10,170 bases of DNA, from positions 1 through 10,170 of the forward strand of contig JALLBK010000604.1 of NCBI GenBank assembly GCA_036940085.1, in the 5' to 3' direction. Position numbers and translations under genes: made by a program. The DNA comes from Discostella pseudostelligera. Lineage: Eukaryota; Bacillariophyta; Thalassiosirophyceae; Thalassiosirales; Thalassiosiraceae. The notes beneath the pieces are model-generated. The model saw nothing but the letters and a program-made list of their open reading frames with translations, made no database searches and was not told the origin of the DNA. This document shows positions 1 through 7,145 of this stretch, one piece after another. Every line of letters starts with the position of its first letter. The first letter of the stretch is position 1.

Positions 1-1345
1 TCCAGATGTGGAGGTGTTGAGGTGCAGAGGTGCAAATAGGGAGGTGAGTAGTGAGTAGTAGGTGCAGAAGTGATTTTGCAGGTGTTTTTGCAGGTGCAGA
101 GGAGCAGAGGAGGTGCAGAGGTGCAGAGGTGCAGAGAAGCACAGGTGCAGAGAAGCACAGGTGCACAGGTGCAGATATGGAGATGCAGTTATCAAGGTGC
201 TGAGGTGCTGAAGAAATGCAGAGGTGCAGTGGTACAGTGGTGCACAAGCACAGAGGTGCACAGGTTCACAGGTGCACAGGTGCAGAGGAGGTGAAGAGGC
301 GAACAAGAGGTGAAGAGGTGCAGAGATGCAATGATGCTGTTGCAGGTGCAGGTACAGAGGTGCAGATAAAGGTGCTGAAGTGAAGAGATAAAGAGGAGGT
401 GCAGAAGTTCAGATGTGGAGGTGCTGAAGTGCTGAGTAGTGAGTAGGTGCAGAGGTGATTGTGCAGGTGTTTTTGCAGGTGCAGAGGAGCAGAGGAGGTG
501 CAGATGTAGAGGTGCAGAAGCATACATGCAGGGGCATATGTGCAGGTGTAGGTGCATGTACAGGTGCATTTGCAGGTGCAGAGGTGCAGAGGTGCAAATA
601 TGGAGGTTCTGAGGTGCTGAAGATGTGGTGCAGATGATGTTCAGAGGTGCTGGTGTGGAGGTGCAGAGGAGCGCAGGGGAGTGGTGCAGTGGTGCATTGG
701 TGCATTGGTGCTGGTGCACCAGTGGTGTATTGATGCATTGGTGCAGTGGTGGTGCAGTGTTGCAGGTGCAGGTGCAGGTACAGTGGTGCAGGTGCAGGTA
801 CAGTGTTGCAGGTGCAGGTACAGTGTTGCAGGTACAGTGTTGCAGGTACCTTGGTGCAGGTGCAGTGGTGCAGGTGCAATCGTGGTGCAGGTGCAGATTT
901 TCAGATGTGCAGATACCATATAGATATGGAGGTGCAGATATGATGGTGCTCAGGTTCTGAAGAGGTGGTGCAGAGGTGCAGAGGAGGTGCAGAGGAGGTT
1001 CAGGGGTGCTTCTCAGGTGGAAATATAGGTGCTGAGGCGCAGAGGAGGTGCAAAGGTGCAAATATGGAGGTGCTGAAGAGGTGCAGAGGTTCAAATATGG
1101 GGCTGCTGATGTGCCAAGTAGTGAGTTGCTGCTGGTGCAGAGGTGATTGTGCATGTGATCTTGCAGGTGCAGATGTGCAGAGGTGCAGAGGTATATGTGC
1201 ATGTGCAGGTGTATTTCCAGGTGCAGAGATACAGAGGTGCAAAGTGCTGAGGAGGTGCAGAAGTGCAAAGGTGAATTGGTGAAGAGGTGAGGAGGCACAG
1301 AGGTGCAAATATGGAGCTGCTGAGGTGCAGAGGAGGTGGTGAAGG
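1..1345 (+). repeat. AGGTGCAG octamer repeat array, block A
   Basis: Degenerate tandem array of the octamer AGGTGCAG, interspersed with the 6-bp form GGTGCA (for example 766-860). The array already runs at base 1, so its left edge is outside the window. Layered on the octamer are recurring longer submotifs. CA(G/A)ATATGGAGGTGCTGA-like segments appear near 172, 412, 595, 922, 1020, 1060, 1091 and 1306. A segment reading GGTGCAGAGGTGATTGTGC followed by AGGTG appears at 61, 446 and 1134. The copies at 61-118 and 446-503 differ at about 2 of 58 positions, an offset of 385 bp. Long open frames cross this block on both strands, up to 394 codons on the minus strand (192-1376), but they encode only low-complexity RCRGAEVQ or LHLCTSAP repeats. 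I do not regard them as genes. Confidence 0.93.
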
Positions 1346-1564
1346 ATCTGATACTTGGATAATGTGCTATGGGCACCCTAAGGTTTGTACTATGACATTA
1401 CCAAAAGCAGTGGCGCCATGACCCATAGTTGACCATGAAGACATCAATATTTTTCCATGAAACTTTCAGGATTTCTTATTTTCATATATATCTACCATCA
1501 CCCAAAATTTGGAAGGAATCAGAGAGGTTTGCAAAAATCATGAGTTTACCAGTGCCCCCTCTAA
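1346..1564. other. Non-repetitive spacer between repeat blocks A and B
   Basis: About 220 bases of ordinary-complexity, rather AT-rich sequence with no octamer units. I see no convincing gene, RNA or mobile-element signal in it. Confidence 0.6.
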
Positions 1565-1825
1565 TAGAGGTGCAGAGATTCAGAGATACAGAGGCGCAGA
1601 GGTGCAGACGAGGTGTGGATGCAAGGGTGCAGAGATGCAGGTGCAGTGGTGGGTGCAGGCACAGGTACAGAGGTGCAGATAAAGGAACTGAGGTGCAGAG
1701 GTGCAGATATGGAGATGCTGTGGTGCAGAGTATTGAGTAGATGCAGAGGTTCAGGGCAGAGGTGATTGTGCATGTGATGTTGCAGGTTCAGGGGTGCAGA
1801 TGTAGAGGTGCAGGGCAGGGCAGAG
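1565..1825 (+). repeat. AGGTGCAG octamer repeat array, block B
   Basis: Shorter array of the same family and orientation as block A. It carries the same submotifs: AGGTGCAGATATGGAGATGCTG near 1694-1720 and a GGCAGAGGTGATTGTGCATGTGATGTTGCAGG segment, given here in pieces as GGCAGAGGTGATTGTGC from 1755 then ATGTGATGTTGCAGG. This matches the segment at 1134 in block A more closely than those at 61 or 446. That suggests the blocks are pieces of one longer array or copies of one unit. It ends in GGGCAGGGCAGAGGGCC, where the sequence returns to normal complexity. Confidence 0.88.
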
Positions 1826-2022
1826 GGCCACGGCGGCCCAGGGCCCCAGCTACACTTCAAGGTCTCACCAAAGTAGCGCCAAATTCGAGTCAAAAGGTTC
1901 CTGCCATATTGTAAGAGCAACTTTTTGTGGGAGATACCTAGGCGCACCCATGATGTTAATTTGAATTCAATTGAATTGAAACCAATACCCCAGTTGAGCA
2001 ATCCATATCTCATCCAATAATT

Positions 2023-2102
2023 GGAATAAGACCAGCCCTTTGCAGTTACGACCCCGCAACGCTCTTGGCAGCGTCAATCCACAAAAGGGCCAGTCTTATT
2101 CC
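2023..2102. repeat. Imperfect inverted repeat / potential hairpin, 19-bp arms
   Basis: Arm 2023-2041 (GGAATAAGACCAGCCCTTT) pairs with arm 2084-2102 (AAAGGGCCAGTCTTATTCC) at 17 of 19 positions, around a 42-base centre. As RNA it would form a long hairpin; as DNA it could be the ends of a very small foldback element. I see no flanking target duplication, so its nature is open. Confidence 0.6.
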
Positions 2103-2421
2103 ATAGCGCCGAGCTCCTAATCCTCTCTCTTGAGTGAAGGCATGCCACTTGAAGGGGCAAACGTCAATCAATACTGGTCCTTTAGACATAATTCAAAAAG
2201 AATCGAATTGCAATATTGATCATAATTGTGGAATAGAGATGCATTATTCAATGGGCCCAGCAAAAAATGATGTGCGGCCACCTCCCATCAAGTAATGCAC
2301 CTCTAATCCACTATAATTATCTTTATAGGATTTTAGCATACTTTTATTATTTAATGATAAATTATGTATCCATGATTGATATACAATTTGCTCCAATCCG
2401 ACAACTAATACCAAAGTAATA

Positions 2422-2625
2422 CTATTCGAAAGCCACACACGACTCTCCTCGGAGCACTTCGACAAGGACCGCCCTCTTCATCAGTCGGCAGATTATGACA
2501 TGATCACATCCCCTGATACTAACCCGGTCATTGATAACACCATAATACATCATCTCTCCGAGTTTGGTTGAGTATTGTCCACAAGCCGCTTGGCGCTCGG
2601 TGTACCGTCGGCAGAAGTGCGCCAT
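2422..2625 (-). CDS. Weak hypothetical small ORF, 67 codons
   Basis: Minus-strand open frame starting at an ATG at 2625 in a favourable context (CTCACCATGGCG). The predicted peptide begins MAHFCRRYTERQ and is mixed in composition, not low-complexity. The same frame stays open upstream to 2697 with another possible Met. I recognise no domain and see no intron, neighbour gene or codon signal confirming expression. It lies in a gene-poor, repeat-flanked region, so chance or remnant coding is as likely as a real gene. It is listed only because the start context is good. Confidence 0.15.
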   Translation of the reverse strand: MAHFCRRYTERQAACGQYSTKLGEMMYYGVINDRVSIRGCDHVIICRLMKRAVLVEVLRGESCVAFE

Positions 2626-2756
2626 GGTGAGATGATTATTTTGTTGTGTTTGTGTTGCCGATAAGAAGTGTTGAGGTGGAAGGTGCCGAAAAAGCAATTA
2701 GTAGTGCCCACGGAAAATATTTTCAGCAACATACATAGGCAGAATATTGTACCCCA

Positions 2757-3112
2757 AGGAGCCCTGACATCGTATGTAGAAATGTACCAGGCCACCCTGG
2801 TAGGAAAAATGCCCGCCAATAGTATTTTTGTCCTACCCGGGTAGAATGCCGGGAAATCTTGACCGCCAAAGCATTTTCGGGTCCTACCCGGGTAGGGGAT
2901 TTCTCGGCGGGGCACTAACAAGCTCTAACAAGAGTGTTCCCGCAAAAACAGTTTGCAACGGACAGACCATTACTCCTCGTTGGGGTGCCAAAGGGTGCCA
3001 ATTGCCGAAGCCAATTCTTGTACCTACCCGGGTAGGGGAAATTTCGGCTTACATGGGACTTGTACTGCCGCCGGGTTGGGAAAATCTTGGCAGGGGGGAT
3101 GTCAGGGCTCCT
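2757..3112. mobile_element. Candidate MITE-like DNA transposon, 356 bp, 15-bp TIRs, 8-bp TSD
   Basis: The left end AGGAGCCCTGACATC (2757-2771) is the exact reverse complement of the right end GATGTCAGGGCTCCT (3098-3112). The direct repeat GTACCCCA flanks it on both sides (2749-2756 and 3113-3120), as expected of a target-site duplication; counting the T at 2748/3112 makes it 9 bp with 14-bp TIRs. There is no room for a transposase, so it would be non-autonomous. An 8-9 bp duplication fits hAT, Merlin or Mutator-like families in general, and the ends alone do not decide. The interior is GC-rich and holds repeated CCTACCCGGGTAGG palindromes. Short open frames inside are not believable genes. 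Removing the element plus one duplication would rejoin ...AATATTGTACCCCATTTGG..., a clean empty site. Confidence 0.75.
2792..3079. repeat. Recurring palindrome CCTACCCGGGTAGG inside the element
   Basis: Copies lie at 2883-2896 and 3023-3036 (perfect), 2832-2845 (last base changed), 2792-2804 (one base lost and one changed), and a very degenerate one near 3068-3079. Three copies run into an A-rich stretch and then a CGGC or CCGCC motif. Copies at 2832 and 3068 share GGGAAA(A)TCTTG downstream. The copies therefore look like dispersed or tandemly duplicated modules of roughly 40-50 bp, not chance palindromes. Function is unknown; subterminal transposase-binding sites are one possibility. Confidence 0.75.
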
Positions 3113-3147
3113 GTACCCCATTTGGTGGGTTAGCTGTGGGGCATGTG

Positions 3148-3725
3148 CGGAGGTGCAGGTGCGTAGGTGTAGGTGCTGCATAGGTGCACAGGTACAGGTG
3201 CAGGTGCAGGTGCAGGTGCAGGTGCATTTGCAGGTGCAGAGGAGGTGCATATGTGCAGGTTGTTCATGTGCATGTGCATTTGCAGGTGCAACAAAGGTGA
3301 AGAGGTGCAGATATGGAGGTGGTGTGAGGTGCTGAAGAGGTGCAGAGGTGGTGCATAGGAGGTGCAGAGGTACCGAGAGGCAGGTGCAGGTGCAGTGCAG
3401 GTACAGAGGTGCAGATAGAGGTGCTGAGGTGCAGAGGTGCAGAGCAGGTGCAGAGCAGGAGGTGCAGATATGGAGGTGCTGAGATTAAGCAGAGGTGATT
3501 GTACAGATGCAGAGGTGCATGATGTGCAGAGCAGGTACAGAAATGCAGAAATGCAGAGGTGCAGTGGCAGAGATGCAAAAGCAGAGGTGCAGATGCAGAG
3601 GAGAATGTTCAGACGCGCAGGTGCAGAGGTGCAGGTGCAGATGAGGTCTGGGGCATGTGCAGGTGCAGGTGCAAAGCTGCAAAGGTGCAGCAAGATGCAG
3701 ATAAGATGCTGCTGAGGAGCATGTG
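3148..3725 (+). repeat. AGGTGCAG octamer repeat array, block C
   Basis: Same family and orientation as blocks A and B. It begins about 28 bases after the transposon-like element's right target duplication. It opens with a pure 6-bp GGTGCA run (3190-3225). It then repeats submotifs of block A, including CAGGTGCATTTGCAGGTGCAGAGG-type sequence (3219-3242, matching 561-584; shared core GGTGCATTTGCAGGTGCA) and GCAGATATGGAGGTG near 3308 and 3465. Open frames on both strands, such as minus 3130-3738, are repeat artefacts. Confidence 0.9.
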
Positions 3726-4163
3726 CATGATTCTGCATGGAAATGCAAAATTATGGCAACAATGAAACCAAGCAGCCTCCACAAGAAACACTCACCCCTG
3801 CCCACATAAGCCACCAACCTGAGAGACCATTGGCAATGGTGAACTTTTTTCAAATATATTCATACAACGACTGAAATTCAAAATGCATATCATCTTGATG
3901 TTCTTGATATTCCGTGTGCAGTTGCACATCCCATTTCTCATTCCCCCCAAGCAGGAGAAACACTGTAAGTGACCCATGAGCCAGACATTAAGAGGTACCG
4001 CTTTGATGGACAGCAGACCATAGCAGATTGTCAGACTAAGTGGAGGACGGACCGGAGCAATGACACCAATTTGCAGTACATACTGACATAGGCAGCAGAG
4101 AGAATCGGCACTAGAAACACATAGTAGTAAGTAATAATAACCAGCACCCAGCACCCAGCACCC
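3726..4163. other. Spacer with no recognisable gene
   Basis: Ordinary-complexity sequence between repeat blocks C and D. A consensus-like splice donor string (TGTAAGTG) occurs around 3965, and a short stop-free plus-strand stretch follows (about 37 codons, reading KRYRFDGQQT...). I cannot connect these to any known gene or exon pair. At 4141-4185 short tandem runs begin (CCAGCAC three times, then AAGTGC four times), leading into block D. Confidence 0.5.
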
Positions 4164-4330
4164 GGTGCAAGTGCAAGTGCAAGTGCAGATGTTCAGATGT
4201 GAAGATGTTGTTAAGATGTGAACAGGTGCAGAGGCAGAGGCAGAGGCAGAGGCAGACGAGGCAGCAGAGGTGGAAAAGTGCAGAGGTGAAGGGGTCAAGA
4301 GGTGATGAGGTGGAGGTGATGAGCTGAAGA
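4164..4330 (+). repeat. Degenerate octamer/hexamer repeat, block D
   Basis: Short block in the same orientation as A-C. It contains AAGTGC hexamers (about 4166-4188), a GATGTTCAGATGTGAAGATG stretch, and a run of GAGGCA hexamers at about 4228-4260. It then decays into AGGTGAAGGGGTCAAGAGGTGATGAGG-type sequence (GAGGTGATGAGGTGGAGGTG near 4300-4320). It looks like a worn edge of the same repeat family. Confidence 0.75.
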
Positions 4331-4385
4331 TGTGAAATTGAAGATAATCTCCTCAGATCACCATGATCCACAGTCCTTAGCAGCG

Positions 4386-4447
4386 TCCTCCTCCTTCTCC
4401 TCCTTCTCCTCCTTCTCCTCCTTCTCCTCCTCCTCCTCCTCCTCCTT
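4386..4447 (+). repeat. CT-rich microsatellite (TCTCCTCCT)n/(CTC)n
   Basis: About 62 bases made of a 9-bp TCTCCTCCT unit repeated about four times, followed by pure CTC triplets. On the plus strand it would encode a serine/phenylalanine run within a 175-codon open frame (4332-4859). That frame also runs through the dispersed repeat at 4661-4772, so I do not call it a gene. Confidence 0.9.
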
Positions 4448-4660
4448 GCCTATGGATGGCAGTCCTTTCAAATGTTTTTGCAACAATGCTGCTGTCACCA
4501 CCAGCAAAGTCATCTACTGCTACCCCAGCCACCTGTGTGCTGTGTGCATCATCGTTGACTTACTACTTCTTGTCAAAGAACATTATGCAATCAACTTTCA
4601 CATTGTGAGAGAGGAGGTTGCATCCAAGATGATAAGAGTAGGCAAGGAAGACACAGCCCT

Positions 4661-4772
4661 TATTATGCCTTGCTCTGAAGCGGAGCCACCCCCTGCCTTT
4701 CAAAATCGAGCCTTCATTCTCCTGCCAAATTTGAAACCACACATTCCACACAACATCAATTCATCGATAATC
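4661..4772 (+). repeat. Dispersed repeat copy 1 (pairs inverted with 6149-6260)
   Basis: These 112 bases match the reverse complement of 6149-6260 without a gap, with about 10 mismatches (about 91% identity). The longest shared stretches are AAATTTGAAACCACACATTCC and its continuation. Similarity stops sharply at both edges. Copy 1 reads as open plus-strand codons (MPCSEAEPPP...), while copy 2 has a stop in the equivalent frame. A mobile or amplified non-coding repeat is therefore more likely than a conserved exon. Confidence 0.85.
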
Positions 4773-5107
4773 ATCGATCCAACACCAATTCGTCCCCTCC
4801 CGCTTCATAGAGGTCACTGCAGTCCCCGTCGGCAATGCCTACATGTACGAGCGAAGTAGTCCTAGCACCTTCTGTGCGCAAATCTAGCCGGAATTGAAAG
4901 GAGAACCATCAACAGCCCAGTAATGATGTCAAATTAGTCACCAAGGAGGAGGAAGGAGGAAGAGGTGGAGGCTGAGTGGGCAGAATCGGAAGAGGAGGCG
5001 CTGCCAGTAAAAGAGAAACAGCCGACATAGAAGAAGCGATCTAGAAACTCTAAGGAGAGAGGGAAAGGAAAGAACGAGAAGAAGAACGGCAAGGGGAAGT
5101 TGTCGGT
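4773..5107 (+). pseudogene. Possible decayed coding sequence (low confidence)
   Basis: Two plus-strand reading frames look like protein but are interrupted. The frame from 4811 reads ...EVVLAPSVRKSSRN, then a TGA at 4895, then KENHQQPSNDVKLVTKEEE, ending at 4973. A second frame, overlapping from 4941, reads KEEEVEAEWAESEEEALPVK and reaches a TAG at 5028, then continues with a strongly basic KKRSRNSKERGKGKNEKK tract. A charged acidic-then-basic pattern across one frame change and two stops fits a worn-out gene. Purine-rich DNA can, however, give such frames by chance. I recognise no family. Confidence 0.2.
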
Positions 5108-5345
5108 AACATTTGAGTGGATAAACTATCGATACTTTGTGTTCTTGCTGTCGTCGTTGCCACTCACCACCGTCCAAACATTAGTGGATAAACTATTCTT
5201 GCTTTGGTTGCTGTCATCGTTGACATCACCTTCAAAGCATAAGTGTTGGTTATCCGTCGATGCATTGTTTCATGTTGTCGTTATTGTCGTCGCCACTGTC
5301 CAAACATTTGTGGAATCATTGCTGCTTTGTGTTATACTGTCGCAT
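5108..5345 (+). repeat. Degenerate long-unit repeat (AACATTxGTGGA...TTGCTxTxTG)
   Basis: Similar segments begin at 5108, 5177 and 5303. Each reads roughly AACATT(T/A)GTGGA, then (A/T)-rich bases, CTTTG and CTGTC(G/A)TCGTTG. The first two are 69 bp apart and the third 126 bp further on. Identity is modest and the sequence is rich in TTG/GTC triplets, so part of the likeness is compositional. The open frame across it (5100-5450) has no plausible start or domain. Confidence 0.4.
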
Positions 5346-6148
5346 CATCAAAACCATCCAATCATGATGCATTGTGTTACATCGCTAGTTTATTGTCGTA
5401 TTAACATTCATGGACTAAACTCATGGTCGTCAGTTGCTTTCAAAACTTAGTAGGTTCAGGTGATATGATCTAGAAACATTGACCTGCTGAGTAAATGTCC
5501 ATGTGCGCGGTTATTGTCATTGTTCTCTCTTGCCATGTCAAGAGACAATATGTGGACGGGTTTGTTGTTTGTTGAGTAGTATTGTTTTCTATTTGTTGGT
5601 TGGTGCAGAAACATGGAGGAACTTCTGCATTGCTGCTGCTGCGTATTTGTGGTGGTGGTAATGGTGCTGCCACCTCTTTCGTTGCCCCCCCCTCCAGACT
5701 AAATGTTTTCATATGGGCACTTCAACATCATTCATAATTTGTTGCCGCTTCATAATTTGAATTCATAGTGAGATGAGTGATGGTGGTGGTTGATTGTTGC
5801 CAGTCGCCACACAAGCCCACCCCTCGATGCAACCCAAAACTGTAAAGACAATTAATTGATGATAATATGAACACTATCTTTTGTGGTGCTCCCTTTCTTC
5901 TCAATCATCCTCCTACACCCGAGACCTATTTGTTGCTTTGAAGATGGTCATTGTCGTCGTTGTAGCTGCTGCTGCAGCTGCCCTGATCAAATTCATTACA
6001 ACAACAAAATATTTTTCTCCCCCCTCAGCTCCTGCCACCAACATCAACTGCTGCCAACCCCTGGGCAGTAGAATCCCCCGTTTGCATTCAGATTGAGGCC
6101 CGCAGTGACCAGAGAGGCCCGAATGATTGGATGATCATCCATACTGAC
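5346..6148. other. Gene-poor spacer between the inverted repeat copies
   Basis: About 800 bases, T- and G-rich with GTC/TTG and GCT-type triplet clusters (5630-5690, 5945-5985). No recognisable gene, RNA or element is visible. Open frames here are short and compositionally biased. Confidence 0.5.
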
Positions 6149-6260
6149 GATTATCGATGAATTGATTTTGTGTGGAATGTGTGGTTTCAAATTTGGCGGG
6201 AGAACGGAGGCTCAATTTTTAAAGGTGGGGGGTGGCTCCGCTTCTGAGCACGGCATAATA
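6149..6260 (-). repeat. Dispersed repeat copy 2 (inverted relative to 4661-4772)
   Basis: Inverted partner of the copy at 4661-4772, gapless over 112 bases at about 91% identity. The bases just outside the pair (4653-4660 and 6261-6268) do not form a direct repeat. I therefore cannot show that 4661-6260 inserted as one foldback element; two independent copies of a dispersed family are equally possible. Confidence 0.85.
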
Positions 6261-6353
6261 CCAATTTTTGAAGATGCTTTTACCAAATTGGCACTGAAGG
6301 AACAAGTGTGAATTTCTAGCCTGAATTCTTTGGGATGATCGATACTTCGATGA

Positions 6354-6500
6354 TTAGATAGACAACAAACCACTAATGCACCCACAAAGAGACCTACGAA
6401 TTCGTTGGGCGATCCTGGCTACAAAGTAGTCGTGGAAAACATCGCCTCATATAATGGACTTTTGATAGGATTGCGCTTCAACTGGGAGTGGGTGGAAGGT
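6354..6500 (+). other. Protein-like open stretch without a start codon
   Basis: Plus-strand frame open for 49 codons between a TGA (6351) and a TGA (6501). It reads a mixed-composition peptide containing NSLGDPGYKVVVENIASYNG and then LLIGLRFNWEWVEG. There is no Met, so if real it is an exon or fragment of a former gene. I recognise no family. Its 3' end overlaps the left arm of the inverted repeat at 6485. Confidence 0.15.
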
Positions 6501-6749
6501 TGACGTCAAGAAATTTTGGAAATGTCTGCCCGTCGAGTGCAGCCAAGGTTTCTCGAGAAAGGACCGTGGCAGGTCAAATGAAAAGACAGCCATCCGAATT
6601 TCAATCACATCAGAGATTCAAAATCAAAAAGCTGATCTTGTTCGAAAAGGATCGAACCTTCTCGAACATCGATTTGAAATTGATTTTGAAAATGACCACT
6701 TTGCGCGTTTTCCCGCGGACCTCCTGAACGTCAACCTTGCACACACTCC
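6485..6749. repeat. 265-bp segment bounded by 22-bp inverted repeats
   Basis: Left arm 6485-6506 (GGAGTGGGTGGAAGGTTGAC then GT) matches the reverse complement of 6728-6749 at 20 of 22 positions, including a perfect 11-bp core AAGGTTGACGT. Inside is a second, concentric symmetry. TTCAAAATCAA (6617-6627) pairs exactly with TTGATTTTGAA (6680-6690). An inner near-perfect 26-bp palindrome at 6641-6666 (TTCGAAAAGG...CCTTCTCGAA) shares the same centre. The size and inverted ends resemble a MITE, but I find no flanking target duplication. It may equally be a regulatory or structured region about 0.4-0.6 kb upstream of the membrane-protein gene. Confidence 0.5.
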
Positions 6750-7145
6750 TGGACAGTCGCATCAGATTAACTGGAGAGAAGGATCGAACTTCAAGCGTAT
6801 ACCTCCTGTTTGTCACATTGGAGTTCTATCGTGACTATTACGTGACCCTTTTGCACGACCCTGACTCCTTCTTTATTTTCTCACTTGATACTCTGTTAAA
6901 ACTCCACCTATTTCCACCAAGCATGCATGTGTATTCTAGAGTATTGGCAGGAGTTGTTGGCTGTCGCCATTCTCACAATGTTTGACCCAGCAACCGCCAA
7001 TTGCCAATTGCCAACGCTGAAACAGCCAACCATAATCAAGTAGAATGTTGTCATCCAAAACACCAGCAGACACAAAGAAGTCCATCGACCAGCACTCCTT
7101 CAATGCCAAGAATGAGGAGGAGGGGCTGGAGCTGGGAATGATAAA
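6750..7145. other. Region upstream of the DUF347 gene, with a short upstream frame
   Basis: No complete gene. A plus-strand frame from an ATG at 7045 to a TGA at 7156-7158 encodes 37 ordinary-looking hydrophilic residues starting MLSSKTPADTKK. It overlaps the start of the membrane-protein frame by about 12 bases in a different phase. It could be an upstream ORF, or the true N-terminus separated by a one-base frameshift. The tandem CCAATTG units near 6998-7012 are minor. Confidence 0.4.

Larger units (their letters stand above)
1826..2748. other. Gene-poor spacer with one hairpin and an AT-rich tract
   Basis: No recognisable gene. It contains a 19-bp inverted repeat (2023-2041/2084-2102, listed separately), an AT-rich tract around 2310-2425 and a short minus-strand open frame (listed separately). 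Reading the plus strand from about 2133 to 2297 gives some 54 stop-free codons of ordinary composition ending in VRPPPIK. There is no recognised domain, so it may be a fragment of an old element or chance. Confidence 0.5.

Noticed and set aside
192..1376. 394-codon minus-strand open frame (and similar long frames at 3130-3738)
   Set aside because: It is low-complexity translation of the AGGTGCAG array, dominated by L, H, C, T, S, A and P; the repeat cannot make stops in any frame, so length is not evidence of a gene.
2550..3250. Several overlapping frames of 76-123 codons on both strands
   Set aside because: They run across the TIR element's ends or its palindromes, which explains shared GYPGR-like peptides; none shows a domain.
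1..4330. CRISPR array
   Set aside because: The units are 6-8 bp, degenerate and without unique spacers, in a eukaryotic context; this is a minisatellite.
4332..4859. 175-codon plus-strand frame with a poly-Ser start
   Set aside because: Its start is a CT microsatellite and its middle is a dispersed repeat whose other copy carries a stop in the same frame; no domain is recognisable.
5100..5450. 116-codon plus-strand frame
   Set aside because: It has no ATG at its 5' end, and its hydrophobic content reflects TTG/GTC-rich degenerate repeats.
6641..6666. Possible tRNA because of GGATCGAACC-like strings
   Set aside because: The string resembles a T-arm, but no acceptor, D or anticodon arms can be laid out; the sequence is a palindrome instead.
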